From the NCBI GenBank assembly GCA_033439685.1, contig JAUEDM010000004.1, positions 2,418,001-2,482,000 of the forward strand: a stretch of DNA of 64,000 nt. Reading direction: 5' to 3'. The stretch is from Apodospora peruviana (taxonomy: Eukaryota > Ascomycota > Sordariomycetes > Sordariales > Lasiosphaeriaceae). How positions within the stretch are numbered: the first letter of the stretch is position 1; every line of letters begins with the position of its first letter. The notes beneath the pieces were generated by a model. It saw only the letters and a program-made list of their open reading frames with translations. It ran no database searches and was not told the DNA's origin. Made by a program: the position numbers and the translations under genes. Shown here piece after piece: positions 1-11,300 of this stretch.

Positions 1-1216
1 ACGAGATGGCTTCTTTCTCGGCCGAAGTTGTCGGTGTCGATGATGTTGTCGATTTGGGCGGTGCCGCTGTCGTCGAGGTCGTGGTCGGTTTGGGTGGTGG
101 AGGGGCAGCGGAGGATTCGACTGTTCCTGTGGATCCGTCGGTGTTGAAGACAATTATATTGGCAATCTGTCCCTTAGGAACGGTTACGACGCAGAAGGAT
201 GCGCCTCCGACGCCCACGGTCGAAACCGGACTGTCTACGCCCCCAACTCCGTTTTTGGACGGGTCGATCGAGCACGGGAGGCCGTTGCAGCCGCCCTGGG
301 GACACTCGATCTTGACGCCGTACGAAGGTTTCGTCTTAGAGAGATCGCAGCCAGTGAAGATGGGGTTCCACGCGATCTTGACAAACGTTTCGCCGTTCTC
401 GACCGTGTTCGCTCCAGCAACGTAGGGACTCCAGTTTCCTACTGGTTTGCTGTCGTCACCCCACACGCAACCCTCCGAAGCCGAAACCCCAGGCGGGTTG
501 ATATAGTAACTAGCGAATTATATGGTCAGTTTTTTTCCCCACCCTACAAGTATACAGCTTTCACGGTTTGTATGTCTTTGGTATACTTACTGCGCCGCAG
601 TTTTGTCCCAGTACTTGATTCCCGGAACAGCGATCGTGGCCGCTAATTTAACATCGGTGGGAATGATCATGGCTTCGTTACCAGGCAGAACGGTCTGGCA
701 GAATGATATCACTTTTCCACACTTATTCACAGCCTGGACCGCACCTGTTCCATCCACACAATACGGCTCGTTTGGGAAGGGCTTCTCAGCAGTTCCACCG
801 TTACAATATAGACCGCCGTTCTTTGAACCGATGTCAGCAAATTGCTTTCCGCCATATAGCTTTGGAGTACTCACCATTGACTGTGGGTAGACATATGTCG
901 AATTTGGTTCCCACTGTGCCATGACCTTGCCGGGTACGCAAGCAAACGGACAATACTTGCCATCAGTACACGGCTCGTCTGGGCTCATGGCGAAGCCGTT
1001 GTTAACGTCTCCGGGCACAAACACCAAATCGGGGTGGTCTGGCAAAGAACAGCCGCTCCTCTTCTCCACGAGCTCACCAGAGCGAGGGTTGTGGCTATGC
1101 CGCCTCCCGTATTGTTCGTGCGCATGGCGATGACCGTGAGTTGCGGTTGCTGTCGGGGCGGCGAAGAGGACTGTGGCAGAGCCGAGCGCCGCGGCCTGTA
1201 GTGTTGTGAGCCTCAT
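1..1216 (-). CDS. SUN-family secreted cell-wall protein (GH132), 3' end cut by window edge
   Basis: Exons in transcript order are 1216-591 and 509 to beyond base 1, with an 81-nt intron (GTAAGT...GCTAG). The first ATG is at 1216; a longer frame uses a TTG upstream and was rejected. About 378 residues are visible. There is a signal peptide (about 1-26), a His-rich stretch, and a Kex2-like EKR just before the mature domain. A Cys-rich SUN domain runs from C56 to about residue 335 (CSLPDHPDLVFVPGDVNNGF, then GNWSPY and FVKIAWNPIF). A Ser/Thr/Pro-rich tail follows and runs off the window. The family (yeast Sim1/Uth1/Sun4, group II Adg3/Psu1 types) acts on beta-1,3-glucan in wall remodelling and septation. 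The S/T-rich part lying after the domain suggests group II (inference). Family call is firm; the subgroup is not. Confidence 0.92.
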
Positions 1217-4200
1217 CGTTCGCAATTTCCCTCTAAATCTCGTCGTCGGCTTCGGGACGAATCAAGCAAGAACCCAGTCTTGCAGCTCGGCGCGTTTCGG
1301 GGCTATACGGTGAAATCGGTTCAACGACTATTATCTTGGGAGCATTCGATGCTTGGGAACTCGCTTTCCTTTTCAAAGCATAGCAAAATGAGTGGACGAA
1401 AGCGGATAAGACGTTTCGGCTTTCGCGAGCAGGACAAATCGGTGTCGATGTCGATATCGATGTCGCAAGGTATGTACAGGCGACAGACAGCTCCACCGGT
1501 GTCAGCGAGCGTGAAGATGGTTCCAAGACGATGGGAAAAAAGGAGCGCGAAAAGAGCGACGAAAAAGAGAGTCGGGACGTGTCAAGCCCAGGTGTGGCGG
1601 TCGAGAGTCGGGAGCATGGAGAGAAAGAGGAAAGGCTCGCAAGATGGAGTCCTGGGTCGGATGTCGTGCCCCATGGTTGGCCCAATGGGCCCCATGTCAC
1701 TTCGGCTCCAGCTCTTGGCCATGATTTTTTCTCTTCACGCAAACCACGCAAAAACCACACGCTTGACCGGCGACGGGCAGGAAGCAGAAGGTGCGCCTGG
1801 TGCTGTGGTGCCCCTTGGGGGCGTGGCCCACGCTCTCTGCACCCAGCTCGATAGGCTCAAAATTGTGGCCAATCAGATTCCGCGATGCCCCCGGGACCCT
1901 GGTTCGTCATCTCGGCACTAGGTGAGATCCAACAGGGGCTAAAGCAGGAACAGAGCTCTCGGCCCAATGAGAGGCCAGACGGATATTAACGCACTAACCA
2001 CCCGTAATGAGACGAGCAACCAGCCATCTCCACCAACATCCACTCGTGATGCGGTTCGCGCAGGCTCAATCCCCTCATAGTCTAACTTATTTTAGCCTCG
2101 ACTTGAACAAGATCCGCTTCTCGTTGAATCAAGCTGTCACAGTTCCATTTGTTCTCCAGTTTCCCCCGGCGTCACACAGGCGTCGAGAGGCTCAACCACG
2201 GTCCAGATGCCAGCCGGCTCTCCACAGGGAAATTGGGGTGGAATCGTCAACTAACAAGGAGACTGGGAGGAGGTCCCATTGATGCCGCCGATCTGCTCTC
2301 TCAATCATCACAAAATATCACCGTGATGGAATTCAATTCATGCTCGTCCACCGAAAGAAAAGAAAGATCAAATTAAAACCACTGAAACTGGGTGTCTGGA
2401 CAGCCCAATTACCTCCAGAGTCATCGGGCGATCATAAAACGACACGGCGTCGGTCACCCAATATTGCTGGTGTGAGGACATTGCCAGTCAGCCCGTTTTA
2501 AGTCTTCCACTGGCGGTTAAGTTTTGGTGGGTTAGAACCCTTACCCTGAAACTACATCCCGGACCAAGTCGACACCGGTCGGACTTGGGACTCGGAGTCA
2601 CGGTCGAGGTCGGCGCCGATGGGCACTTGGGACGTGACTTTGAGGCTCAGCTCGTGACTTGTAGCCCGTACACGGACATGCAGATGCTTGTCCGGAAACA
2701 GAGCCACTCTTCATCTTCAGTCTGGCCGCCGTGTATTTCAGCTTCAACACGGACCAAGTCGAGCTTACGTCCTGACTGGAAATATTTTCTCTTTGCTGCT
2801 ACTCATCGGCGGTCATTCCAGAGGTCTGCTCTTTGAAAGCTGATGCTAGAGCATCTCGAAACTACGGATACCAGGCTGTCTCGAGACGGCAACACAACGA
2901 GAACCGTCTTCAGCAAGCCGTGCCCTCTCCACTGTTTTCCATTTCTGCATATTCTCTTGTCGGCCCTTTTCGCGGGCTCAGCTCAGCCTTTCTTTTTCGA
3001 AAGTGTGTACGGAGTACCAAAGATTCTTTCACCCGGCTAAAACCCCCATCGTCGTCACCAGCAGTTACCGTGTCTTGGCAATGTTTCCCGCCGACACGAA
3101 TAAAGTTATTTCTTCTACCGTCATATCCGATTCATTTATCATTCCGCAATCGCATGACTGTTGAGATTGGACCCCTACTGTCAACAGCTTCGGGAGAGAA
3201 GTTCCTTTGGACCCTCAGGCTTTTCTTCTGATGTGCTGTCGGCCGGGCCTGTGAGTCTGAGACCATGCGGGAGTTTTACCGAGCTGAACAGACACTACAG
3301 ACACCTGCACTGGCAAGGCTGGTTATTGGGCAACATTGCATTTCATATCAGCAATGCGACTGCAATCTTCGACCCGACAGTTTGGGGGAGACACGTCAGA
3401 GGTTGTCAGCTTGCGGAGTGGGATGGGATAGGATGGGACGCCATGCGATAAAGAACACCGAACCCAGAAGGAGCGCCAATTCCATGGCTAGAGTTACGTG
3501 GACATGGACACAAACATCCGATGCTGCTACGGAGTTAGGTAAGTGTCTGCATGTATTTTACAAATGCTTATAATTTGTCGGTGCCTGTCCTTGTATAACC
3601 CTTCGCCTCGTCGAGCTGCGCCTGATGAATCGTGGCTCTGAGGGCCCATGCCTTGGTCATGATTTGTATGCTAGATACCTATCTTAGGTAGACACCGGAT
3701 ATAAGAGCTGACTACGTCGCCCATGATAATGGGCCTTGCTCATCAAGCTATCGATCACGAGTAGTAAAAGTTTACACACTGCGGGTTTCTGACATCTTAC
3801 ACTTCCTATCTCCATCAAGCATATCTATGTTCCGCTTACGTTAATGTCGGCGGCCGATTCGTTCAGTCAGCCCAGATCGATCAGTAAACAGCTGGCTGCG
3901 GTTACTCACTCCCCAGATAACGCCAGTCATCGCTGTTGCCACATTGCTCCGGTCGCTCATTCAGGGTATTTGCAATGATCAGATGGCCAAATTGTGTCGA
4001 GGACTTTTCGGACTTTGAAATATCTTTTACTGTAATTCATCACATGTGCTCAACCCCGCGGGCCGCCTGTGCCACGAGCTTTCCAGATGGCGGAAAAGCG
4101 AGCTCGCATTTGGCTGTGTGAAACCATTCGTCGACAATATTGCACATAGACGCAGTTAGGTCCGATCAGTGATCAGAAACCTGGGGTAAGGCTTGCGCCT

Positions 4201-5041
4201 ATTTTAAGCGCGGAAGGATGGGTTCCAGAACTTCCAGGAACAGCAACGCCAAGGGCCACAACCTCTACAACAGCACTGCCCCCCAAGTTGCGTAAGATAA
4301 GCTATGGTGAGGTTGGGTACTGGTCACTCGAGTCAAGATAGGGCACGTATTTCGTATGCTGACGGCGAGTGAGCATGAGAATGTCATCAACGGCTCAGCT
4401 TTGCTCACAGACCAAGGCTCAAGCTGTGTTGTTGAGCTGGCCCATGCTCCAAGTAAACCCAGGTTTTGCCATCGGAGCCACTGGACGGAATCTTACCCTC
4501 CATGGGAATGACCTTTGGGGGACTGAAAGTCCCCCGTCAACATGGGAGCTAAGCTTCTCGGTCAAGTGATGATAGGCCCGGAGCTTTCGGGTCCCGGGAA
4601 CCGTCGGTCAGCTTCTTGAAAATGGCCTTCCGGCAACACAGCCCAGCATCCCGGGACGGAAGCCCGTGGCACCGAGATGGTGGTGGCCACGCAAAGTCCG
4701 AGTGCGTGAGCTTTCCACTCTAGGCGACTGTATCTCACCTCCTTCGTGAATCTTGTGATGGTGGTTTCTAAGCATTGTCGGTGAAGATGTCTATAAGAGC
4801 ATCGTGCCCGCCCAGCGAGATACACCCTTTTTGTTCTGTTCATCATACAACCCAACATCAAACAAAAACACCAGTTCCATTTTCTTTTCTTTTGCTTTTT
4901 TCTTTCTTTCCTTGTTTCCTTTGTGGTCTCATTTCTTTCTGTCAAGTCAATTCAGCCGTTCAACTGTTCTTTTCTCTGGCATATCTCCGCAGTAATCCAA
5001 CCAAGACAACAAAATCAACAAACTCCAAAACACTAGCCAAC
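1217..5041. other. 3.8-kb gene-free region between the SUN and cupin genes
   Basis: Divergent promoter region. The open frames here (up to 213 codons, overlapping on both strands at 1233-1921) match no family I know, lack intron-linked partners and look like chance frames in GC-rich DNA. It contains TACGGAGTAC at 3008-3017, TACGGAGTT at 3528-3536, and an inverted ACCTA/TAGGT pair at about 3676-3690. Confidence 0.6.
4792..4799 (+). promoter_or_regulatory. TATA-like element of the cupin gene
   Basis: TATAAGAG lies 250 bases before the cupin ATG. A strongly pyrimidine-rich tract (about 4875-4945) follows, then an A/C-rich leader. This TATA plus CT-tract layout is typical of strongly expressed fungal genes. 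The transcription start was not observed. Confidence 0.5.
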
Positions 5042-5817
5042 ATGCAATTCACTTCAGCCATCGCTCTCGTCGTCCTGGCCTACACCAGCTCTGTTCAGGC
5101 TGCCCCTGCTCCGGCACCGGCAGCTTCGGGCCTGAGCTTGACCCAGCAGCTGTCCATCGCTGATACGTATGTCTCCCATCATCTGTCCAGTCATAAATAA
5201 GATTAATTAACCCCTTTTTACTCAGTGCCGTCGACCGCTTCGCCCTCCTGCCAGACAATAAACAGTTCGTCTTCGACTTCAACACCAAGCAGAACAACCC
5301 GGGCAAGGGTGGCGAGCTCGTCGCCGCCAACCGCAAGACGTTCCCAGCGCTCGTGGGCAGCGGCGCCGGCATGGCCGTCGGCCGCGTCAACCCCTGCGGC
5401 ATGAACACGCTGCACGTGCACCCGCGCGCGGCCGAGCTGCAGATCGTCGTCAAGGGCCGCCTGGTGACCGAGATGGTGCCGGAGAACGGGGTCAACGACG
5501 CCAACGGAAAGCGGCGCGTCATCACCAACACGGTCGAGGCATTCCAGATGACACCCTTCTACCAGGGCAGCGTGCACACGCAGTTCAACCCCGACTGCGA
5601 GGACGCCGTGTTCATCGCGGCCTTTCCCTCAGAGGACTTCGGGGCCGGCCAGATCGCCGACGAGACGTTTGCTTTTAGTGATGATGTTATCGCTGCCACC
5701 TTCGGGCAGACCATCGCCGGTGCTGATATTGACAAGGTCCGCAAGGGGATTCCGGCCAGCATTGCCAATGGTGTGGACGAGTGTCTGAAGAAGTGCAAGA
5801 TCCCCAAGAGCAAATAG
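5042..5817 (+). CDS. Secreted cupin-domain (germin/spherulin-like) protein
   Basis: Exons 5042-5166 and 5226-5817, 238 aa; the 59-nt intron has donor GTATGT and acceptor CTCAG. The first 20 residues form a clean signal peptide ending VQA, followed by an Ala-Pro stretch. The single cupin barrel carries motif 1 with H105-V-H107-x4-E112 and a following Gly, the usual metal ligands, and motif 2 around GSVHTQFN. This matches fungal spherulin-1A/germin-like cupins, which are secreted Mn- or other metal-binding proteins of mostly unknown or oxalate-related activity. The mature protein ends with CLKKCKIPKSK. Exon 2 has very GC-rich third positions, consistent with strong expression. Enzyme activity cannot be assigned from sequence. 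Confidence 0.9.
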
Positions 5818-7059
5818 ATCATGCTCCGACGTCGGGCGATAATGGTGGTCGGATAGTAATGGTTTAATCAGGATGTTTGGCTAGCATTGTTTTTGGTGTC
5901 TTTGTTTGCATTTTCATCATTGGGTTACCGCATTGCATATTCTGGAGCGAGCATTGAGCGTTTGTATTTTCTTGCATTCATCATTTTTCTTTCGTCTCTC
6001 TCTATAAAACACCAAAAAACACACATACCCAACAAACACCACTCTTCACTTCTCATCCCTTCCTTCCATTCAGGACAAATTTATGAAAGCTGGGGTTTGT
6101 TTGTTGAGGGGATCAACCCAGGGGCTTGCCACGGGGACTTGGGCGGGTAGATCTTTTCTGCCTACCGAGTGTGACAAGACATAATGGTATAATTAGTCAC
6201 ATAGTCCTTCTAACCACGATCCTTTTCAAGAAAATTCAGAGACCCAATATTGCGTGAGGTGTAATTAATGACTTCCTTCCATCTGACTGAATAAGTTTTA
6301 TTGAAGATGTGGCCTACAATAATAAACAAAACATAACCAACTCCTGCCGAATACCACATCTCTGTTAGTTACCGAAAGTATCGTCTAGGTATATACCAAA
6401 ATCCCGTAACTCATTTGGTTTAGCTACCCGCCTTAGGTGACCAACTCCCGAGCCAAGTCTATGCCATTATGATACAGCCGTACTGCACCGTAATATACAC
6501 ATAAAACGACAAACCAAGTAGATACTGTCCCACCCTACCTAAGGTATCTGGACACAAATTAAATTGCAAACCTCTCCCCAACCAAACTCCTCGCTCAAGA
6601 TTCAAGGCGGCGGGACCGCCACGGGCGAGAGAGGTGACTGTCCTTCGCGCTGATTCCGCCTTAGCCTGGGCCGGTGACGAGGTTTTGTCTCGGTGGGGAG
6701 GGTGTTAGTTTGATGTGAAAGAATGGAAGGGAGGTTAGTATGGAGGCGCCAAGATCTTACATGTGCGGCGGCCCTTCACTTGGTCGCTGAACTGGACACT
6801 TACTCGATGCCCTTCGGTTTCGAATGCAAACCGCAGACATGGTGTTAGTAAATTATATAGGTCCAGCGATAATTATGACAGAGTTGACGCCATGCATGGC
6901 TTCTTCAACTTTCGCCGGTCTTCCATCCGTTGTGTCTAGCAAAGATGAACAGAGTCATTATGGATATGCCCATCAAATCTAGCATGTTCGGTACTTGACT
7001 TTGAGAATATGCAGACCCAAATTTCCATCTTAAATAGCTCGTATTCAAGAGCTAATTAA
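5818..7059. other. Intergenic region between cupin and ppm1 (convergent 3' ends)
   Basis: AT-rich in 6170-6560 and without a supportable gene. It contains the near-palindrome TACCTAAGGTA at 6536-6546. The two neighbouring genes converge, so this holds both 3' UTRs. Confidence 0.6.
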
Positions 7060-8301
7060 TTACGTGTCTAACAAATCAAAACCGCCTCCTCTCCATCCCC
7101 AGGTAACGATATAGTGACCTGCAAGCAACTTCCACTCCTCCACCTCATCCAACCCTTCCAACCCGTCGACTCGCTCCTTCTCTTCGTCAGACACCCACCG
7201 ATCCCAGATGGTGTCGACAGTCATCTGCCTCGTCTGATTGAACCCGGCCTGGCGCAGGCGTGCCTCCTGGTCGGCCGGCTGCTTGTACGCCTCGAGCGTG
7301 GGCATGCTGATCCCCCGCGCGGCGAGGTTGGAGACCATCATCTTGCCGAAGGGGTCGTCGGGCTTGATCGGCTCGTAGAGGACGATGCCGAGGTGGGGGA
7401 TCCGGGATGCGAACCATTGGATTGAGGCGCTGGCTTCATGAGGGGAGAGGTAGCAGAGGCAGCATTCTGAGATGAGTAGAGTGGGGATGTTGTCGTCGTG
7501 GGTGCGGAGGTTGGGGATGGTTATGGACGACGAGGTGGTGGCGGCGGAATTTGGGTCTGCTTGGTTGTTGTCCTGATCTTGAGCTAGAGTGCGGAGGTCC
7601 AGGCCGTGGCAGTAGAGATGGCAGGTGCCGGTACCGGACGGAGTGGAGGATTGGATGCTGTGCCAGGAGTTGATGGATATGTTGTTGTTGTTGTTGTTAT
7701 TTTCAACAGCAGCAGCGCCGGCAACGGGAGGAGGAGTTATGACGACCGGGTCAGAGAGGACTGAGCGAAGCTGTGGCGAGCCGCGTACGGTGCGGAATTT
7801 CCTGTCGCATATCGCCGGAAAGTCGATTTCGTGATAGATGATCCGCTGGAAGGATGACGACGACGAAAAAAGCCGCAGACTGCGTGTGTCGGTGCCGGCA
7901 CCCAGCGAGATAATCTGCCTCTCTTGTCCCGGAGCATCGGTCTGTGAAAGAAAGCGCTCGACGACTTTGTCGATGGCGGTCGTCCGGGTGTATGTGCCTC
8001 TGTTGATGATGGGCAGCCTCCTCGTAGGTGGCATGGCGGCCTGCTGGACAAACAGGCTCGCAAAGGGGTCTTGCAGGTACCCGAGCTCGACGGCGCTGAG
8101 TCGTGACACTGCGGCGTCTGTATCGGTTCCTTGGATGGCGGCGTCGTGGCCCAAGGCCGATGCGGACGCGGATCCGGATGCGGCGCCGCGTCCGGGTCCG
8201 CCAAAGCCCCGGCCCCGGCTTCGGCCCCGGCCGCCCCGGTCTCCTCCGCCACGCGAGGCACCCCGCAGCGAAAGTAAATTCGGGATGGACGGCGCTGACA
8301 T
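7060..8301 (-). CDS. ppm1: Leucine carboxyl methyltransferase 1 (PP2A methyltransferase Ppm1)
   Basis: Single exon, 413 aa. The ATG at 8301 gives MSAPSIPNLLSLRG, the typical fungal start; a GTG 45 nt upstream also opens the frame but is unlikely. The enzyme uses S-adenosylmethionine to methyl-esterify the C-terminal leucine of the PP2A catalytic subunit, which controls holoenzyme assembly. The SAM-binding motif GAGTDT lies at 134-139, followed by YHEIDFPAI, the family hallmark SECCLCYLSP and FGKMMVSNL. Residues about 14-45 form an Arg-Gly-rich (RGG/RG) segment, and a low-complexity Asn run interrupts the catalytic domain (seven consecutive Asn, with AAC/GTT-type repeats near 7680-7700). It converges with the cupin gene. 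Confidence 0.93.
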   Translation of the reverse strand: MSAPSIPNLLSLRGASRGGGDRGGRGRSRGRGFGGPGRGAASGSASASALGHDAAIQGTDTDAAVSRLSAVELGYLQDPFASLFVQQAAMPPTRRLPIINRGTYTRTTAIDKVVERFLSQTDAPGQERQIISLGAGTDTRSLRLFSSSSSFQRIIYHEIDFPAICDRKFRTVRGSPQLRSVLSDPVVITPPPVAGAAAVENNNNNNNISINSWHSIQSSTPSGTGTCHLYCHGLDLRTLAQDQDNNQADPNSAATTSSSITIPNLRTHDDNIPTLLISECCLCYLSPHEASASIQWFASRIPHLGIVLYEPIKPDDPFGKMMVSNLAARGISMPTLEAYKQPADQEARLRQAGFNQTRQMTVDTIWDRWVSDEEKERVDGLEGLDEVEEWKLLAGHYIVTWGWRGGGFDLLDT

Positions 8302-11300
8302 TTTGGTTTTTGTTTGTCTGTTGCCGCACTGTAGTTCTGGTTTCACGCCGTCTCTAGAGTGACCGAAGAATGTTAACTAGCATTGGCGAAATTTAGGTGC
8401 TCCTTCTGATCAACATCAATCGAAGGACCATCAAGTCAATTTGCCTTTGATGCTGTTCCAAACACCCGACGTTGAAGGTCCACTGACTGGGTCCACTAGT
8501 ATGGATTAACTCCCGTCGTCTTCAAGGCACGACATCACGTGCAAGCGGGAGGTATCGCATCGACAGCCCTTGAACGTGCATTCGCAACTGATGCTCACAA
8601 AAAGTCTGAAAGGAAGAATCAACACTTTCATAATAACTAGCAATCTAGTATGCTGAAGAATACCTGTGATTCTAGCTCTCAAGATTACCTTACCTGATAA
8701 TACACTCTGCTCCTGGTAATCACATGTTCAACGGGAATCTCAACTTGATCAGTTCTACAAAAAGTCAGGTATGTATCCATGTTCTCACCAGATCCAATAG
8801 TCAGCGATATCTACGGAGTAGTTGATCTCGGTCAGCCCACGATCGTATCCTTTGTCACTGCCTCTGGTGTTCAGTCTTTTGTGGGCAGTTCGGCGATCTC
8901 GCCTCCGCCCCCAGTCGCGTGGCGTTTAACTATTGAGCAAGGGTTGGACAAAAATAGTGCTTATCACCAAACGGTCTTTGACGGTCTCTTCAGGACCCTC
9001 AAAACCATTGATCATCTTTTGCTGGTGGCAATCTCTCAAGATTCCCGGATGGTATAACATTTTCCCCCTTGCAATCGAACGACTCCAATCACAGAGCATT
9101 TTTTCTTCGGATGGAAGAGGAGAAGGGCCCCACAACGGAGATGGAACCCGACGAGTCAGGACGGGAGCACCCGATTGCCCCCACTTGCCGCCCGTTTTAG
9201 CGGGAATAAAACTTGAAGTGTCCCGCAAAAAATTGAGTCCTGGAGTGTTCAAGAAAAGCTTAAGTAGAAATAAATTTCCACCACGTCAAAAGCCCGGGTC
9301 GAACACTCGGGGGCCCGTCGGCCGATCCGCTCAGTCTCTTTGGCGAATTGGAATTGTTGCGCAGCTGGCGTGAGTCTGTCAACCATTCGGTCCAGGAGAG
9401 TACAGGGGGCGGGGAAGCAGGAAGTGCAAGAGTGCAGGTCTGCAGGTGTGGCATGGCTTGCCATTGGCAGGGCTTGCGTCACCTGTTGCTGCTCTTGCTC
9501 GAGAAGGAGAACTGCCGGATTCGGGCTAGGGTTGCGATGGAAAGAGGGGTTTTATCTTTGTCTGCGGGAACGAAATGTGATCGGCGACGGGAAGACAGGC
9601 GCCCGTTGCAGAAAAGAAAGAATCGGCGAGGAATAAGAAATGAAAGGGAAGGTAGACAGAAACGACTCTCGGACCGAGAGTAAGGGATACCGGGAGTCCG
9701 AGATTATCGGGGTGGCCAGTGCATCCCGTTGCACTACGGTGTCCGAGTCGGAGCGTGGTACGGGGTACATCGCCTTGCGGTGTTTATTTATGACGTTGAA
9801 CCCGCATCGTTCAACAATGGCTTGAATCAACAAAAGCATCACGGAATTGTTTCCGCGTGCGGAGTTTGGATGATCAAAGTCTTTCATCATCGGCGTCATG
9901 AGCTTTGGCGGCCGCCCGAGCCGTAGTGAACTGCAGATTTGTACACGTGTGCGGAATATATGCAGGACTTCCGGAAGAACTCGTTCGTGCGGCAGTACGC
10001 GAGTGGCGGCGGACTCTATCGCTGATGCTCAAATGCAAAGAGCTGTCATGTGTGATACGATACTGGAAGAGTGGTTGTACATCCAGTCTGTCGGGTCCAG
10101 AAAACCGGATGGGCTACGGAGTAGGCATTGCGTCACCAAGCTACTCGTATCAGCCATCGTGATGTTGGAGTCCTGCTTTCTGCGCCCCTCGACACATTCG
10201 ACGTGTGTGGTAGTGGGAGGAACTTCCAGAACAAGGTAACGAGGCGTATCCACGCGTATCACGGGTTGGCCTCCGCGATGGATGGTGCCCTTCATCGAGC
10301 GGTGAAAAAGATTCCAAAAGTGCAAGGGGGTCAAAGAAGAAAAGCAGGCTGAAAGTTTGCGGACCCGACAGTCTGGCACAGTGATCAAACGACAGCCCGC
10401 TATTGGATAGCCAAGGATTCTGACTGGACAGGAGCACACGCGTGTTGAGAGCGGGACTGCTTCGCCGCACAACAACCGGAGATCCCACCCACATGCGATG
10501 ATCTAACAAGAGGAGTCCATGCATCGGCAGACTGATGGAGGGTCTGACAGAGATACGAAGTACGGAGTAATCCGTACCTTACGTATTATAGTCTATTTGT
10601 CAATACCTGGTATGATAAGTTGGAAGGCACATTCTTACCAACTGTCAAAAACAAAACTTATATATGATAAAGTGTCGATAGAGAGAGAGATTCCCTTATC
10701 CGTACAATAGACCTAGACCGCCTTTTGACATGTTATTGAAATGATGTCGCCGTTTAATTAACGGTCCCAGATATGGCATCCGTATTTCTCGAGTCATTGG
10801 TGAAACGTGTTGAAGGAGAGCTTGAGTCGTGAGGTTGCTTCCAGCCCAGGATGGATAATGGGTGGTGGTCCGGGAGCACCTCAGGATTTGGGAATTGGAA
10901 CTCACAGGCCGAACGAAGGCCTGGAAGAAAGCCTGGAAATTCTGCCAAATTTGCTGAGGGCTCGGTTCCACTTCGGTACTATCCACGACAGCGTGATTGG
11001 TTCCAGTGCGGCGGAAGCAAGACGGCATTGATCCAGCGAAGAATCGCGATCGCTCCCGTTTCGTCCGTCAGGTTGAAGTTGCATGAGCAAAGTTGTGAGT
11101 TGTCTGCGCTGGAAATTGTCGGGAACATCACAGGTTGTCCTTTGTTAAGGTGTTCTTAAGGACTTGGCATATCAAAATGGTATTGGTGTTGGCCCATGGC
11201 ATTGGATGTGAGCTTTTTATTTGAATAATGAAGTGGACCGATTGAACAACCAGGAAGACCGGATTTAACGACAGAGGGAAGACTTTCTCCTTGATGGAAA

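Noticed and set aside
1233..1921. Overlapping 175- and 213-codon frames upstream of the SUN gene
   Set aside because: Both strands are open at once, the translations match nothing, and the region is the SUN promoter and leader.
9285..9325. Possible tRNA B-box-like GGTCGAACAC sequence
   Set aside because: No matching A-box, anticodon arm or cloverleaf pairing around it; other GGTTCGA-like hits fall inside coding exons.
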